This document shows, one piece after another, positions 33,797 to 43,224 of a stretch of 64,000 bases of DNA (the first letter of the stretch is position 1; the number at the start of each line of letters is the position of its first letter). The notes under the pieces are model-generated. The model made no database searches and was not told where the DNA came from. It saw nothing but the letters and a program-made list of their open reading frames with translations. The translations under genes were made by a program, and so were the position numbers. Source of the stretch: Kordia sp965283645 (GTDB taxonomy: Bacteria > Bacteroidota > Bacteroidia > Flavobacteriales > Flavobacteriaceae); assembly GCF_965283645.1 (NCBI RefSeq), contig NZ_CBDIPG010000001.1:186001-250000 (forward strand), in the 5' to 3' direction.

Positions 33797-34465
33797 TTAC
33801 AGTTTAATCCAGCCTTCTTTGATGGCGAGCATGACCAAACCAACTCTGTTTTTGACATGTAGTTTTTCAAAAATTGAATTCCGATATCCATCAATTGTTT
33901 TGGGACTGACAAACATTTTTCCGGCAATTTCATAATAAGTCATTTCGCTACAAGCAAACTTTATAAACTCACGTTCACGTTCTTTTAATTCGTGAAAACG
34001 AAGCGCGCCTTCAAATTCATTTACACCATTTTGAAAAGAATGTACGAGCTTTCCCGTAATAAAATCGGTATAATAAAAGCCTTTATCTATAATTGAAATG
34101 ATGGCTTCTTGCAATTCTTCGGGCTCAACATCTTTGCTTAAATAGCCTTTAACGCCAAGTTTTAGCATTCGGACAATCGTTTCTTCTTTTCCAATCATAC
34201 TAATTACCAAAATTTTTACGCTGGGATATTCTTTATGCAACCATAAAACAGTTTCAAAACCATCCATTTTGGGCATATTTACATCTAACAGAATAATATC
34301 TGGAATTGTATCTTTAGTAATAAGCGATTGCATTTCGTGTCCGTTTGACGCTTCAAACAAAATAGTACATTCAATCGTCAGCATATTAATAAGACTTATT
34401 AACCCTTTCCTAAATAAGTTGTGGTCATCAACAAGTCCTATTTTGACAATTTTGTTAGAATGCAT
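33797..34465 (-). CDS. NarL/LuxR-type response regulator
   Basis: 222 aa. Receiver domain residues 5-125 ('KIGLVDDHNLFRKGLISL', phospho-acceptor Asp61 in 'IILLDVNMPKMDG') followed by a LuxR-type helix-turn-helix ('LKEREREFIKFACSEMTYYEIAGKMFVSPKTIDGYRNSIFEKL'). It partners with the kinase that ends one base upstream. It regulates unknown targets. Confidence 0.93.
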   Translation of the reverse strand: MHSNKIVKIGLVDDHNLFRKGLISLINMLTIECTILFEASNGHEMQSLITKDTIPDIILLDVNMPKMDGFETVLWLHKEYPSVKILVISMIGKEETIVRMLKLGVKGYLSKDVEPEELQEAIISIIDKGFYYTDFITGKLVHSFQNGVNEFEGALRFHELKEREREFIKFACSEMTYYEIAGKMFVSPKTIDGYRNSIFEKLHVKNRVGLVMLAIKEGWIKL

Positions 34466-35251
34466 CTATTCTTTTTGTATTTGTATAGTAGTTGTAGTTC
34501 CTTTATTTATAATACTTTCAATGTGAAATTTGGCATGTATTACATTGGCTCTATTTTTTAAGTTAGAAAGTCCATTTCCATGACCAATCTTTTCAGTAAC
34601 CGTAAAACCGATGCCATTATCTTGAATGACTAAGGTAAGTAAATTTTCTAGAAATGTTAGTGTAAGTATCACTTCGGAAGCTTTACTGTGTTTAATGGTG
34701 TTATTGATAATTTCTTGAATCATTCGGTACAGAATGGTAATTGTTGTTTTTGGTAAGATAAATTCATCACCAATAATAGCTAATTTTGTATGAAAAGAAT
34801 TAATTTTATTTAACCGATCCACATCTACAGAAAGTGCATTGCAAAGTCCAATTTGAATCACTCTATCACTATTTAAATCTAAAGAAAGCTGTTTTATATC
34901 TCTAATTAATTGTTTTAATAAAACCTTTGATTCTACAATTTTATCTTTACTATCAGTTTCATCTTTTAAATTAATTGTATTTAGATAAATCTTAATAATA
35001 CTTGCGGTATGTCCAATATTATCGTGCAATTCGCGCCCAATAGTTTGAAGCGTTTGTTCTTTAATTTCCAATTGAGATTGAAGTAATGTGGCGGCAAATT
35101 CGGTAGCCAACTTTTCTTGTTCGTGTTTGTGCTGTCGTCTTTTTTTTCGATACAATGCTAAAAACGCAATAAAAAATGTAACCAATAGGAACAATAAAAG
35201 TGAACCTATAATCACAAACAATACAATATTTGACTCAATTTCGCTATGCAT
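34466..35251 (-). CDS. LiaS/NarX-like sensor histidine kinase
   Basis: 261 aa with one N-terminal membrane helix ('IVLFVIIGSLLLFLLVTFFIAFLALY'), a HisKA_3 dimerisation motif with the phospho-His in 'GRELHDNIGHTASIIKIYL', and a HATPase_c domain ('MIQEIINNTIKHSKAS', 'VIQDNGIGF', 'GNGLSNLKNRANVI'). There is no sizeable periplasmic sensor, so input may come from the membrane protein encoded immediately upstream, whose gene overlaps it by 8 bp. Confidence 0.92.
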   Translation of the reverse strand: MHSEIESNIVLFVIIGSLLLFLLVTFFIAFLALYRKKRRQHKHEQEKLATEFAATLLQSQLEIKEQTLQTIGRELHDNIGHTASIIKIYLNTINLKDETDSKDKIVESKVLLKQLIRDIKQLSLDLNSDRVIQIGLCNALSVDVDRLNKINSFHTKLAIIGDEFILPKTTITILYRMIQEIINNTIKHSKASEVILTLTFLENLLTLVIQDNGIGFTVTEKIGHGNGLSNLKNRANVIHAKFHIESIINKGTTTTIQIQKE

Positions 35252-35813
35252 CTACTTTCTTTGAATTTCTATATTCTACCACAAGTCCAATTGCAATAAA
35301 CACGTACATGGCACTGTTAAAAAGATCGTGAATAATCCAAGGACTAATATAATACGCATCTTTAGTTGCCATAAGATATTCCCACAAAGGAAAAATAAGT
35401 CCTGTGCAACTTGTATACAAGAAAAGTCCAATTAAATAATACAACAAGGATTTCTCGTGTTTAAAATCGTGTAAATCTCTTTCGTAATAATCATATACAA
35501 GCAAAAGAATCCACATGGTATAAGCTAAATTATTGGTAGTTAGCCATGCTGTAAAAAATTTGGTTTTAAAATCGAATTGTATAAAAGAAAACAATCCAAC
35601 AATGAGCGCTATAAAAGCTGAAATTATAAATAGTTTATTTAGATACTTATTATGAAAACGATCTTTAAAAAAGAAGACTAAAAACAAAAACTCCAGTGTC
35701 ACATTTATATTGTAAAAAATGTTCATATCTGGAGTTCTTCCTAAGTATAATCGTATAGTTTGGGTAATACTAGCAATAAAAACGACAAGTACAATCCATT
35801 TGGTTTTCTGCAA
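35244..35813 (-). CDS. Membrane protein of a two-component operon, 189 aa
   Basis: Five to six hydrophobic helices: 'KWIVLVVFIASITQTIRLYLG', 'INVTLEFLFLVFFF', 'KLFIISAFIALIVGLFSFI', 'AYTMWILLLVYDYYE', 'LLYYLIGLFLYTSCTGLIFPLWEY' and 'SAMYVFIAIGLVVEYRN'. No known family. It overlaps the start of the kinase gene by 8 bp, so translation is coupled. A role as sensor partner of the short kinase is an inference. The 5' end might extend: upstream is open sequence of similar composition, but no better ATG was seen. Confidence 0.75.
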   Translation of the reverse strand: MQKTKWIVLVVFIASITQTIRLYLGRTPDMNIFYNINVTLEFLFLVFFFKDRFHNKYLNKLFIISAFIALIVGLFSFIQFDFKTKFFTAWLTTNNLAYTMWILLLVYDYYERDLHDFKHEKSLLYYLIGLFLYTSCTGLIFPLWEYLMATKDAYYISPWIIHDLFNSAMYVFIAIGLVVEYRNSKKVDA

Positions 35814-35905
35814 GATACTTTTAAAAAAAAGCAGGCCTAGAAGTGTTGGAATCCAAGGGCTTAAAATTGATATGTAGTTTAAAATGTGTTGGATATTGAA
35901 AATTA

Positions 35906-36400
35906 TTATTTGATGATATTAAATGAATTGCTTTTTAAGTCTAATTGCAAACGCGACACACACATGTTTGGAGCATATTGATTTACTGGGTTGTGAATAT
36001 CTATAACTTTATAGCTGTTTTTTTCTTTAACACATCCTGTTGTAAGTACTGTAAAAGCTCCTTGTTTGGAACCAATCTCACGATCGTAACTGTGTGGTGA
36101 AGCATCTTGAAAATAGGCACCTAACACAACCACTAAATAATCAGCATCGTTTTTTCCTTTTTGTTCATCAAAAAAGCGTTTGATTAATTCTTTACTAAAT
36201 ACGAATGCATTGTATTCATTGGTAGAAGTTATAAATTGTTTAACTTCTGTAGCATTGATTCCATTTGGTAATTCTATTTCAGGAGATACTTTAACGCATT
36301 TTTTCAATAAATTAAATTGATTAATAAATTCATTTGCTTCACTTAAAGATATTTCTCTTCCGTCTAGAAGTAACGTTTCTTGCTCTGTTTTCGTTAACAT
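35906..36400 (-). CDS. Hypothetical protein, 164 aa
   Basis: Not recognised. Soluble: helical N-terminus ('SEANEFINQFNLLKKC'), then beta-rich 'DADYLVVVLGAYFQDASPHSYDREIGSKQGAFTVLTTGC' and 'YKVIDIHNPVNQYAPNMC'. There is no signal peptide. The 'SYDREIGSKQGAFTVLTTG' stretch looks like a conserved core. It is the last gene of a minus-strand group whose first two members are very small. Confidence 0.6.
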   Translation of the reverse strand: MLTKTEQETLLLDGREISLSEANEFINQFNLLKKCVKVSPEIELPNGINATEVKQFITSTNEYNAFVFSKELIKRFFDEQKGKNDADYLVVVLGAYFQDASPHSYDREIGSKQGAFTVLTTGCVKEKNSYKVIDIHNPVNQYAPNMCVSRLQLDLKSNSFNIIK

Positions 36401-36416
36401 ATTATTGTTTTTTTAG

Positions 36417-36512
36417 TTAATACTGAATACTCAAATATAGAGCGATACCAGCTAGAAAAACAAGTGCAAAACTTAAATATAGGGTATTTCTTCTAAAAAA
36501 TAGGATAATCAT
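36417..36512 (-). CDS. Predicted single-pass microprotein, 31 aa
   Basis: ATG at 36512, TAA at 36417-36419. The product is a basic N-terminus (MIILFFRRNT) followed by a clean membrane helix (LYLSFALVFLAGIALYLSIQ). It lies 16 bp before the 164-aa gene and 3 bp after the 38-aa ORF, as in a tight operon. No codon-bias test was possible on so short a sequence. Confidence 0.4.
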   Translation of the reverse strand: MIILFFRRNTLYLSFALVFLAGIALYLSIQY

Positions 36513-36515
36513 CTT

Positions 36516-36632
36516 TTAAAAAATGCCTTGTTTTCCTTTTGACTTATGTAGTAGTTTTTTTAGAGTTTTACAAAGCGATTTATTGCAAGAAATAAACACA
36601 GCTAGCAAAAACTTTATTTCATCAATATTCAT
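36516..36632 (-). CDS. Predicted small basic protein, 38 aa
   Basis: ATG at 36632, TAA at 36516-36518. The sequence MNIDEIKFLLAVFISCNKSL is followed by a Lys-rich amphipathic tail (CKTLKKLLHKSKGKQG). Spacing to the next ORF is 3 bp. It is probably the first gene of a small minus-strand operon that ends with the 164-aa protein. Chance occurrence cannot be excluded. Confidence 0.35.
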   Translation of the reverse strand: MNIDEIKFLLAVFISCNKSLCKTLKKLLHKSKGKQGIF

Positions 36633-36767
36633 GACAAAAGGATATACAAAGAATAAATGTAAGAGTCCTTTTTAATTACTTAATGAATAAAAAGGTGGAG
36701 CAGAACTCACTAAAAAAAACGAGCCTTTCTATAAGGTAAACTATGGAGGCGTTACCCGAAAAGCCAT

Positions 36768-38108
36768 ATGAGTAGGGAAATAACAATTAAAAAAATGGAC
36801 AATCAAAACTTATTTAGTCAATCGTACAGCGAAATAGTTAGAAACGTTATTGGCGACGGAAATCAATATTTCCAAATGTTAGGAGAAGCAGTATCTTTTA
36901 ACTGGCCAGTGGCTCCAATAGGACAATTATCGCGAGAAGCGTATCAATTTATGAGCGCGGCACCAGCGTACAGTCCAATTGGTATATTTGGAGGAGTAGG
37001 CGCTTCTACGTTTTTTAAAAACTACAGACAAATTTTTGCACATGTAGGTTTTAATGAATCTCCAGAAGCTCAAAAACAACTTCGAGATCTATCAAACCAA
37101 GCGACAGAATTGCAAAATGAAATTACTATTACATGGACAAATGCTAATACTGCTTACAATACAGCCAAGCAAAATGGTGGTGCAGTCTTTACAGCAAAAT
37201 ATCCAGATATTACTGCATGGTTAGCTGGACCTGGTGACGTGTATGCAAAGGAAGCAGATGGACTTCAAAAAGCGGCAAATAGTGTCTTTGATCAGATGGA
37301 AGCACTTAATGAAGCACAAATGCCAACAACATTAAAAGAAGCATTAGACATTACTAAGATGCCTACAAGTAAACCAGCTGACGGAAATTCACCTCGCGGA
37401 TGGACAGTTGTGCAAAATGGCGCTGGTAATTTGGAATGGCAACCTGTATTTAATATTGCTACAACAAGTAGACAATGGAGACAACAATTAACTGATGGTA
37501 CAATTGGTGAAAAAACAATTGTATTAAAGGCAGATAAATCTGATAGTTCAATTGAAAAAACGTGGGCTGGAGGAAATGTTGGATACGGAAACCCATTTTG
37601 GGGAGTATACGCTAACGGAGGTTGGCAACGTACAGATATTTCAAAATCTGACAAAAGTGTAACAGCTACAATTAACTTAAAATCTGCAACGGTTGTAAAC
37701 ATTACACCAGGAGAATGGTATGATGGCGGATTTTTAAAACAAATAGCTATCAATGGAAACAAAGGACAAGGATATAGCATATTATCTCCGTATACTACGA
37801 CAGGCGGAAGTCACCCGTTATTTGGTAAAGACGGACTTTGTTCTACAATGGTTACTGGGCTAGTAGTAGCTTACAAACCATCATTTAGCATACGAATGAA
37901 ATCTTCAACCTATAAAATGTATGAGGAAAAAATTGAAGCAGGTGGCGGATTCCGTATTGGGCCATTTAGCTTTGGAGGACATGGAGGATCATACAAACAG
38001 GAAATTGAAACCACAGGAAACGATACAATAGTTACGGGAGGATCAACTTCTGACGATCCTGTAATTATTGGAGTTACGGTAGGTTTTCCAGGTGTAGAAA
38101 AACCATAA
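36768..38108 (+). CDS. Tandem-paralogue protein A of an unrecognised family, 446 aa
   Basis: Not recognised. Soluble, no signal peptide. The order of segments is an N-terminal 'NWPVAPIGQLSREAYQFMSAAP', a helical coiled-coil-like part (residues 105-190), 'GWTVVQNGAGNLEWQPVFNI', 'WRQQLTDGTIGEKTIVLKAD', 'VVNITPGEWYDGGFLKQ', a Gly-rich 'GGGFRIGPFSFGGHGGSYKQ' and a terminal 'PVIIGVTVGFPG'. The following gene (38177) shares most of these blocks except the coiled coil and Gly-rich insert. A second ATG at 36795 (MDNQNLF) is an alternative start. The Gly-rich amphipathic segment would fit a membrane-inserting or lectin-like protein, but this is a guess. Confidence 0.7.
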   Translation: MSREITIKKMDNQNLFSQSYSEIVRNVIGDGNQYFQMLGEAVSFNWPVAPIGQLSREAYQFMSAAPAYSPIGIFGGVGASTFFKNYRQIFAHVGFNESPEAQKQLRDLSNQATELQNEITITWTNANTAYNTAKQNGGAVFTAKYPDITAWLAGPGDVYAKEADGLQKAANSVFDQMEALNEAQMPTTLKEALDITKMPTSKPADGNSPRGWTVVQNGAGNLEWQPVFNIATTSRQWRQQLTDGTIGEKTIVLKADKSDSSIEKTWAGGNVGYGNPFWGVYANGGWQRTDISKSDKSVTATINLKSATVVNITPGEWYDGGFLKQIAINGNKGQGYSILSPYTTTGGSHPLFGKDGLCSTMVTGLVVAYKPSFSIRMKSSTYKMYEEKIEAGGGFRIGPFSFGGHGGSYKQEIETTGNDTIVTGGSTSDDPVIIGVTVGFPGVEKP

Positions 38109-38125
38109 TTTATTAGTATCTACTA

Positions 38126-38163
38126 AAAAACTCACCTGGGCTATTTAGTTTGGGTGAGTTTCT
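38126..38163 (+). terminator. Intrinsic terminator between the two paralogues
   Basis: The stem AAACTCACC/GGTGAGTTT with a 16-base loop and a following TCTTC lies 20 bp after the stop of the first paralogue and ends 14 bp before the second gene. It could attenuate transcription into the second gene. Confidence 0.65.
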
Positions 38164-38176
38164 TCAAAAATAATAT

Positions 38177-39109
38177 ATGATGACTTCAATAATTTCAAGA
38201 TATTTAGACGGAATAGCTACAAAAGTAGCACAGCAAAGATGTTTAACTGTAATTGGTGTCGCAAAATCACCTTACATACCTACAAACATCAATCAGCTTT
38301 GTTTGCCAGCCATTTCTTGGTATTGGAAACCCAATCCAATAGGTCAAATTTCATATGAACAATTTCAATTTAGTGATACAGCGCCACTTTCAGTAGCTTC
38401 AGATGTATTATTCACAAGTTCAGGAAATAGTGTATCTGAAAACTATCGTACATTTTTATATGTATTAAAAAAGAATGAAAATTTTCCATACAAAACATTA
38501 TTAAATGAATTATTGAAAAAAAATGAAGCTCCAGAAAGTTATGCAGACGGATGGATACAAGTACTCATTAATGGAAGTTTGGAGTGGAAGCCTGATTGGA
38601 TTTTTTCAGATTCAGTATATTCTTGGAAACAAAAAGTACAAGAAGGAACTATTGATAATTCAGGAACGATAAAAGTAGCGTTGCGAAAAGGAGACAATTT
38701 ATCAAACATATTTATGCTAGATAATGATACACATAAATCTTTTGAGTTTATCTCACAATTTGAAACTGTAGAAGTATATGCAGATGCTTGGGGAATTATT
38801 TCTATTAGACCTGGAAGCTGGTTTAACAATAGTATATTAAAATTAGGAAAAGATTATATTCCAAAAAATTTAGACATACTAACCTCAAGAGTTGCCGCTT
38901 TTTATGTGGCTGCTAACCCGAAATTTACATTTAAATCGAATATAAAAATTGATCTTTCGATTCTCAAAAAGGCTACATCTTTTCAATGTTTTGGTATAGA
39001 TGCACAACTAGACGAACCATACAAAACCGTTGCAAATAGTCATGAAATCACCTTATACTCAAAAACGGTCAATCCTGCAATTGTTGGAGTTGTTTTAGAA
39101 CGTTTGTAG
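38177..39109 (+). CDS. Tandem-paralogue protein B of an unrecognised family, 310 aa
   Basis: Not recognised. Shares with the preceding gene: 'PNPIGQISYEQFQFSDTAP', 'ENYRTFLYVL', 'DGWIQVLINGSLEWKPDWIF', 'WKQKVQEGTIDNSGTIKVAL', 'ISIRPGSWFNNSILKLG', 'YVAANPKFTFKSNIKIDLSI' and 'PAIVGVVLERL'. It lacks the central coiled-coil part and the Gly-rich insert of the longer copy, so one is a reduced or expanded version of the other. No signal peptide or known catalytic motif. It directly precedes the HNH-NACHT gene by 270 bp, so a functional link is possible but unsupported. Confidence 0.65.
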   Translation: MMTSIISRYLDGIATKVAQQRCLTVIGVAKSPYIPTNINQLCLPAISWYWKPNPIGQISYEQFQFSDTAPLSVASDVLFTSSGNSVSENYRTFLYVLKKNENFPYKTLLNELLKKNEAPESYADGWIQVLINGSLEWKPDWIFSDSVYSWKQKVQEGTIDNSGTIKVALRKGDNLSNIFMLDNDTHKSFEFISQFETVEVYADAWGIISIRPGSWFNNSILKLGKDYIPKNLDILTSRVAAFYVAANPKFTFKSNIKIDLSILKKATSFQCFGIDAQLDEPYKTVANSHEITLYSKTVNPAIVGVVLERL

Positions 39110-39379
39110 TGTAAAATTAATGAAAACGCTACGCGCATCTTATGGTTTGAAACAGTAGGCTAATTAACTTGGTTTTGACGTATAGTTTTTCACAAAATCC
39201 ATTTCTTGTTGTTATGAATAGTCTGTGAGTTTGTTAACATCACAAAAAAATAATATAAATTCCTATACAAAACATTCTAAAAACTGCTTTTATACAAAAG
39301 TAGTAAGATTCAACAGTAATTATAGAGTAGGTGTCTACTACTAATTTTGTATATTTAGAACTATTATTTTAAGTTTTTT

Positions 39380-42300
39380 ATGGTAAATCCTCGCGCGTAT
39401 CTGGTTTCAGATATTAAAAAATTATTTTCACTTACTGGAAATCAGTGTTCTGCTCCTAATTGTAAACGTTCAGTAGTTGGAGAAGATGGTAATACTTTGG
39501 TTGGAAAAATTTGTCATATTGAAGCCGCAAGTCCTAACGGTCCGCGTTATCGTCTTGAAATGACAAATGATGAACGCAGAGCATATGATAATCTTATTCT
39601 TCTATGTGATGAACATCATATGATTATTGATAATCACCGAAATGAAGGTAAATATTCTGTCGAATTACTTAAGAAATGGCGAGAAAAACATATTGAATTT
39701 AATGAGCTAAAAAGAAGTATTTCAAAAGAAGATTTGGAACATCTTTTAGTTGATTTTTACACGTTTAAAGTTGATGATTATGTAAAGAAAAATATATACA
39801 ATCAAGATTTCAAAACTATTGACCGCGTGTATGTTGAACTATTAGGAGAAGAAGGCTATGAAGATATTGAAGTAGTTGGCTTGGAGAAAATGAATGAGTA
39901 CGATTTACTCAGAGATATGTTAAAACCCGATAGTTTACTAGATATAGACATAGAAAGTGATGATGATGAAGTTGATGATGAAGAGTCAAAAGAACGTAGA
40001 ATAGATAGTATCTTAACAATAATTAATGATACTTCACATGTACATATTATTGGAAATCCAGGTTCAGGGAAATCTACGACACTACAAAAATTAGTCTATA
40101 AAAATTCACAAAAAATAATAGAAGGAAATGCTACTATAAAAATTCCTTTTCTACTTGAAGCTAAAGATTATAGCAAAGAAAATAAATTCATGCAAATGCT
40201 TGAAAACCAATCTTCTTCAGAATGGTTGAAAGACGCGTTACAGTTAGGAAAGTTACATATTTTAATTGATGGTTTAAATGAAGTAGACGCACATTTTGAT
40301 GTTGAAGCGTATGAAGAATTACTTCATCTATTACATACGTATCCAGAAAATTCATTTGTAATTTCTGAACGAAAAAAAAATCATACAAATAGGTTTTCAA
40401 TTCCTGTATTTGAACTAAAAGAATTGAATGAAAAGCAAATCAAAAAATTCATTCAAAATCATATAAATAACAATCATGCTAAAATTTGGAATGAGCTAGA
40501 AAAAAACGCTTCAATGATGAATTTGGCCTACAATCCATTAACGTTGCGTATGATTATTTCTGTAATCAAACAGAATAAAACGATTCCTGCAAATAAGGGT
40601 TCACTTTTTAATGCATTTATTCGTTGCTTATATAAATTAGAAGTTCGCAAAAAAGAAAAATCGAGAATTATAAGAGAAGAGACAAAATTTGATTTCCTAG
40701 CTGAAATTGCTTTTATCATGCGTTCTAGAGGAATTGTTAGTATTTCATTATTAGAATTTAAAAATTTAATAGTAAAAATAATTCCAAAATACAATTCTAC
40801 CTATGCTGTAAATCATATCTATAATGAATTGATAGACAACTTAATAGTTAAAGTGAATGCGAATCAAAATATATCATTTTTTCACGAAACTTATCAAGAA
40901 TTTTTTGCAGCCATATATCTTAAAAGTTTATATATAATCCATAACAAACTAGAAATTAATGTAACAGATGTTAAATGGTTTGAAGCAATTTTAATGTGTA
41001 GCGATTTACTTGATACTAAAGATAAGTACATGTCTTTTTTTAAATATCTATTTGCCGGACAAGGAAGTGAAAAATCAACGTTTGTAATTAAAGAGAACAA
41101 AATTACGCCATCAGAATTTACCGAAAATCATTTTAATGAACACATAATATTGCCTTGTAAAATTGCCTACTATTCTAAAACATACCGATCAGAAATATAT
41201 GATTTAGCAGAAACGTATATGTACAATACGTTGCTTTTATGGAAATATTTTTACATAAAAGATAAAAAAATGATATTGCCTTTAGAGGTTGTTTTTGGAG
41301 CAATTTCATCACTAGATTCTGATAAACTAATTAATTATGTATTTAAAAATTTATGGTGGATTTACAATTGGTTTTATGCTGAGTATGAAGAAAAAAACAA
41401 TCACTTTTCAAGTAATATAATTCCTGTAAAAATATTAGATAAGGAAAAAAGTGAAACGGATATGCTAATATTCAAAGCAATTGGAGAACATACACCAAAT
41501 TTCACCAAATTTTACAGTGCTATTGATAAAGCAATTGCTACCTATGACTTTTCAAGGTCAATTTATTGGCGATTTAAAAGATTAAAATCTACAATAACCA
41601 GAGAACGCTCGGAAAATGAACTCATAAAACACTTAAATAAAGAATGGAATTTTATAGTATTTTCATATCTAATAAGATTAAATTTAGATGAAATATACAG
41701 GTATAATTTTGAAGAAAACTTGCGTAAATACAACCAGTCTATCTTAAAAATAATTTTAACCAATCATGCTAATAAAACGCTAGCACAAGAAGTTTTATTA
41801 AGAGAATTTAAACGAAATTCTTATGGAGCAAAATTTACAAAAAAAGTACTCAATAAATTTCTGTATGCTGGAATGTATCCTGTGTTGTTTGAATTGATTT
41901 GGATTATAAAAGATGAACACAACGATTTATTTAAAAAATACATTAGAATTGTAAAAACATTCCCTTTTGAAATGTTGTCTGAACAGCTGAAAGCCTATTT
42001 TACCAAAGGAAATATCATTCATTCCGTGCCATATAAATTGACTTCGGATTCAACTAACATACAGGTTGAAAAAAAATACCTTCAATATATAATGGATGGT
42101 AATGAAAAGATCACTATTAATGACGAATTTGAAGCTTCCATAATTAAAATTGAAGACAGCATTACTAATAAAGGTAGTCAATACACTATTACCTTAACCA
42201 ACAAAAAGTTTCCACAAAATAAATCATCTAATACCGAGGAAGTATACAAAACTAAAAGAATAGATGTTAACAACACACTACAAATAAAAACTGTAAAAAA

Positions 42301-43213
42301 TGAATTGCTGTATTACTTAAAAGTAAAAAATAAAAAAAATGAGATAGCACTAAAATGGTTCAATTTGTTAAAGAGTAAAAGCGCTACTTTTCAAATAAAA
42401 ACTCAAAGAGGAGAAAAGGTTTATATATTTAAAAAGCCACAAGAGAAATATGTACAGAGTATAAAGAAAACAGTATATTCCAAAGGAAAAACATTTGATG
42501 TCACGATAGAAAAAAAACTTAAAACTGAACTCACAGATACAAGTGAAGAAAACGATTCTGACAATAAAAAACAGTATATAAATATTGAAATAAACGATTC
42601 AAACAGTAACTCTATTGCCCAAAAAGGCACGTTACTATTTTATACCAACTATTTGTTTGCTATGAAAAAAGAAACGGTATATCATCCTGATGCCGTTTTA
42701 GCTAATAAAAGTTTAGTAAACTATATTGACAGAAACTTTAATTATATTATCTCGTTTATTAATTCGCTTGGGATTGCATATCGATATCATCAACATATCA
42801 AAAAAATACACTATGGTATTATCATACAATCAACGGAAAAACTTGTACAATACTATTCCATGAATACGAAAAAATTCTATTCAAAATTAATTTATGATTT
42901 TGATTTGAATATATACCGAGAAGAAGACATTATTATCATAGAAGAAACTGGATTAATTACAGTAATAAATGATCTCGATGAAGCAAAACTAGATAAAATT
43001 GGATACATTGAAAGTAAAGTTGTAGCACTTGGCTATCAAGAAGGTTTTATCAAAAACACTGAAATAAGCAAAGACTATTATTTCAACTTTAAATCCTGTG
43101 ACTTTATACCAGAAAAAGATGATATAGTACGTTTTATACCTGCTAAAAACTCCTATGTAAGTAACGAAAATCAGCCTATGGCTTTAAAAATATCATTAAT
43201 AAAACGAAATTAA
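39380..43213 (+). CDS. HNH nuclease-NACHT NTPase protein, candidate NLR-like anti-phage system
   Basis: 1277 aa. Residues 15-100 form an HNH nuclease with zinc ligands C23, C28, C76 and H79 and the candidate catalytic 'CHIEAAS' His46. Residues 220-370 are a NACHT-type NTPase: Walker A 'GNPGSGKST' (225-233), Walker B 'ILIDGLNEVD' (about 293-302), followed by 'FVISERKKN' and the 'YNPLTLRMII' helical domain. Residues 400-1200 are a large charged region without recognisable repeats, the position of the sensor in NLR-like proteins. The last 65 residues ('GFIKNTEISKDYYFNFKSCD...VRFIPAKN...MALKISLI') read like a divergent cold-shock/OB fold. Bacterial NACHT proteins are known anti-phage systems; this member's target is unknown. 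Confidence 0.82.
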   Translation: MVNPRAYLVSDIKKLFSLTGNQCSAPNCKRSVVGEDGNTLVGKICHIEAASPNGPRYRLEMTNDERRAYDNLILLCDEHHMIIDNHRNEGKYSVELLKKWREKHIEFNELKRSISKEDLEHLLVDFYTFKVDDYVKKNIYNQDFKTIDRVYVELLGEEGYEDIEVVGLEKMNEYDLLRDMLKPDSLLDIDIESDDDEVDDEESKERRIDSILTIINDTSHVHIIGNPGSGKSTTLQKLVYKNSQKIIEGNATIKIPFLLEAKDYSKENKFMQMLENQSSSEWLKDALQLGKLHILIDGLNEVDAHFDVEAYEELLHLLHTYPENSFVISERKKNHTNRFSIPVFELKELNEKQIKKFIQNHINNNHAKIWNELEKNASMMNLAYNPLTLRMIISVIKQNKTIPANKGSLFNAFIRCLYKLEVRKKEKSRIIREETKFDFLAEIAFIMRSRGIVSISLLEFKNLIVKIIPKYNSTYAVNHIYNELIDNLIVKVNANQNISFFHETYQEFFAAIYLKSLYIIHNKLEINVTDVKWFEAILMCSDLLDTKDKYMSFFKYLFAGQGSEKSTFVIKENKITPSEFTENHFNEHIILPCKIAYYSKTYRSEIYDLAETYMYNTLLLWKYFYIKDKKMILPLEVVFGAISSLDSDKLINYVFKNLWWIYNWFYAEYEEKNNHFSSNIIPVKILDKEKSETDMLIFKAIGEHTPNFTKFYSAIDKAIATYDFSRSIYWRFKRLKSTITRERSENELIKHLNKEWNFIVFSYLIRLNLDEIYRYNFEENLRKYNQSILKIILTNHANKTLAQEVLLREFKRNSYGAKFTKKVLNKFLYAGMYPVLFELIWIIKDEHNDLFKKYIRIVKTFPFEMLSEQLKAYFTKGNIIHSVPYKLTSDSTNIQVEKKYLQYIMDGNEKITINDEFEASIIKIEDSITNKGSQYTITLTNKKFPQNKSSNTEEVYKTKRIDVNNTLQIKTVKNELLYYLKVKNKKNEIALKWFNLLKSKSATFQIKTQRGEKVYIFKKPQEKYVQSIKKTVYSKGKTFDVTIEKKLKTELTDTSEENDSDNKKQYINIEINDSNSNSIAQKGTLLFYTNYLFAMKKETVYHPDAVLANKSLVNYIDRNFNYIISFINSLGIAYRYHQHIKKIHYGIIIQSTEKLVQYYSMNTKKFYSKLIYDFDLNIYREEDIIIIEETGLITVINDLDEAKLDKIGYIESKVVALGYQEGFIKNTEISKDYYFNFKSCDFIPEKDDIVRFIPAKNSYVSNENQPMALKISLIKRN

Positions 43214-43224
43214 TAAAAATAAGT

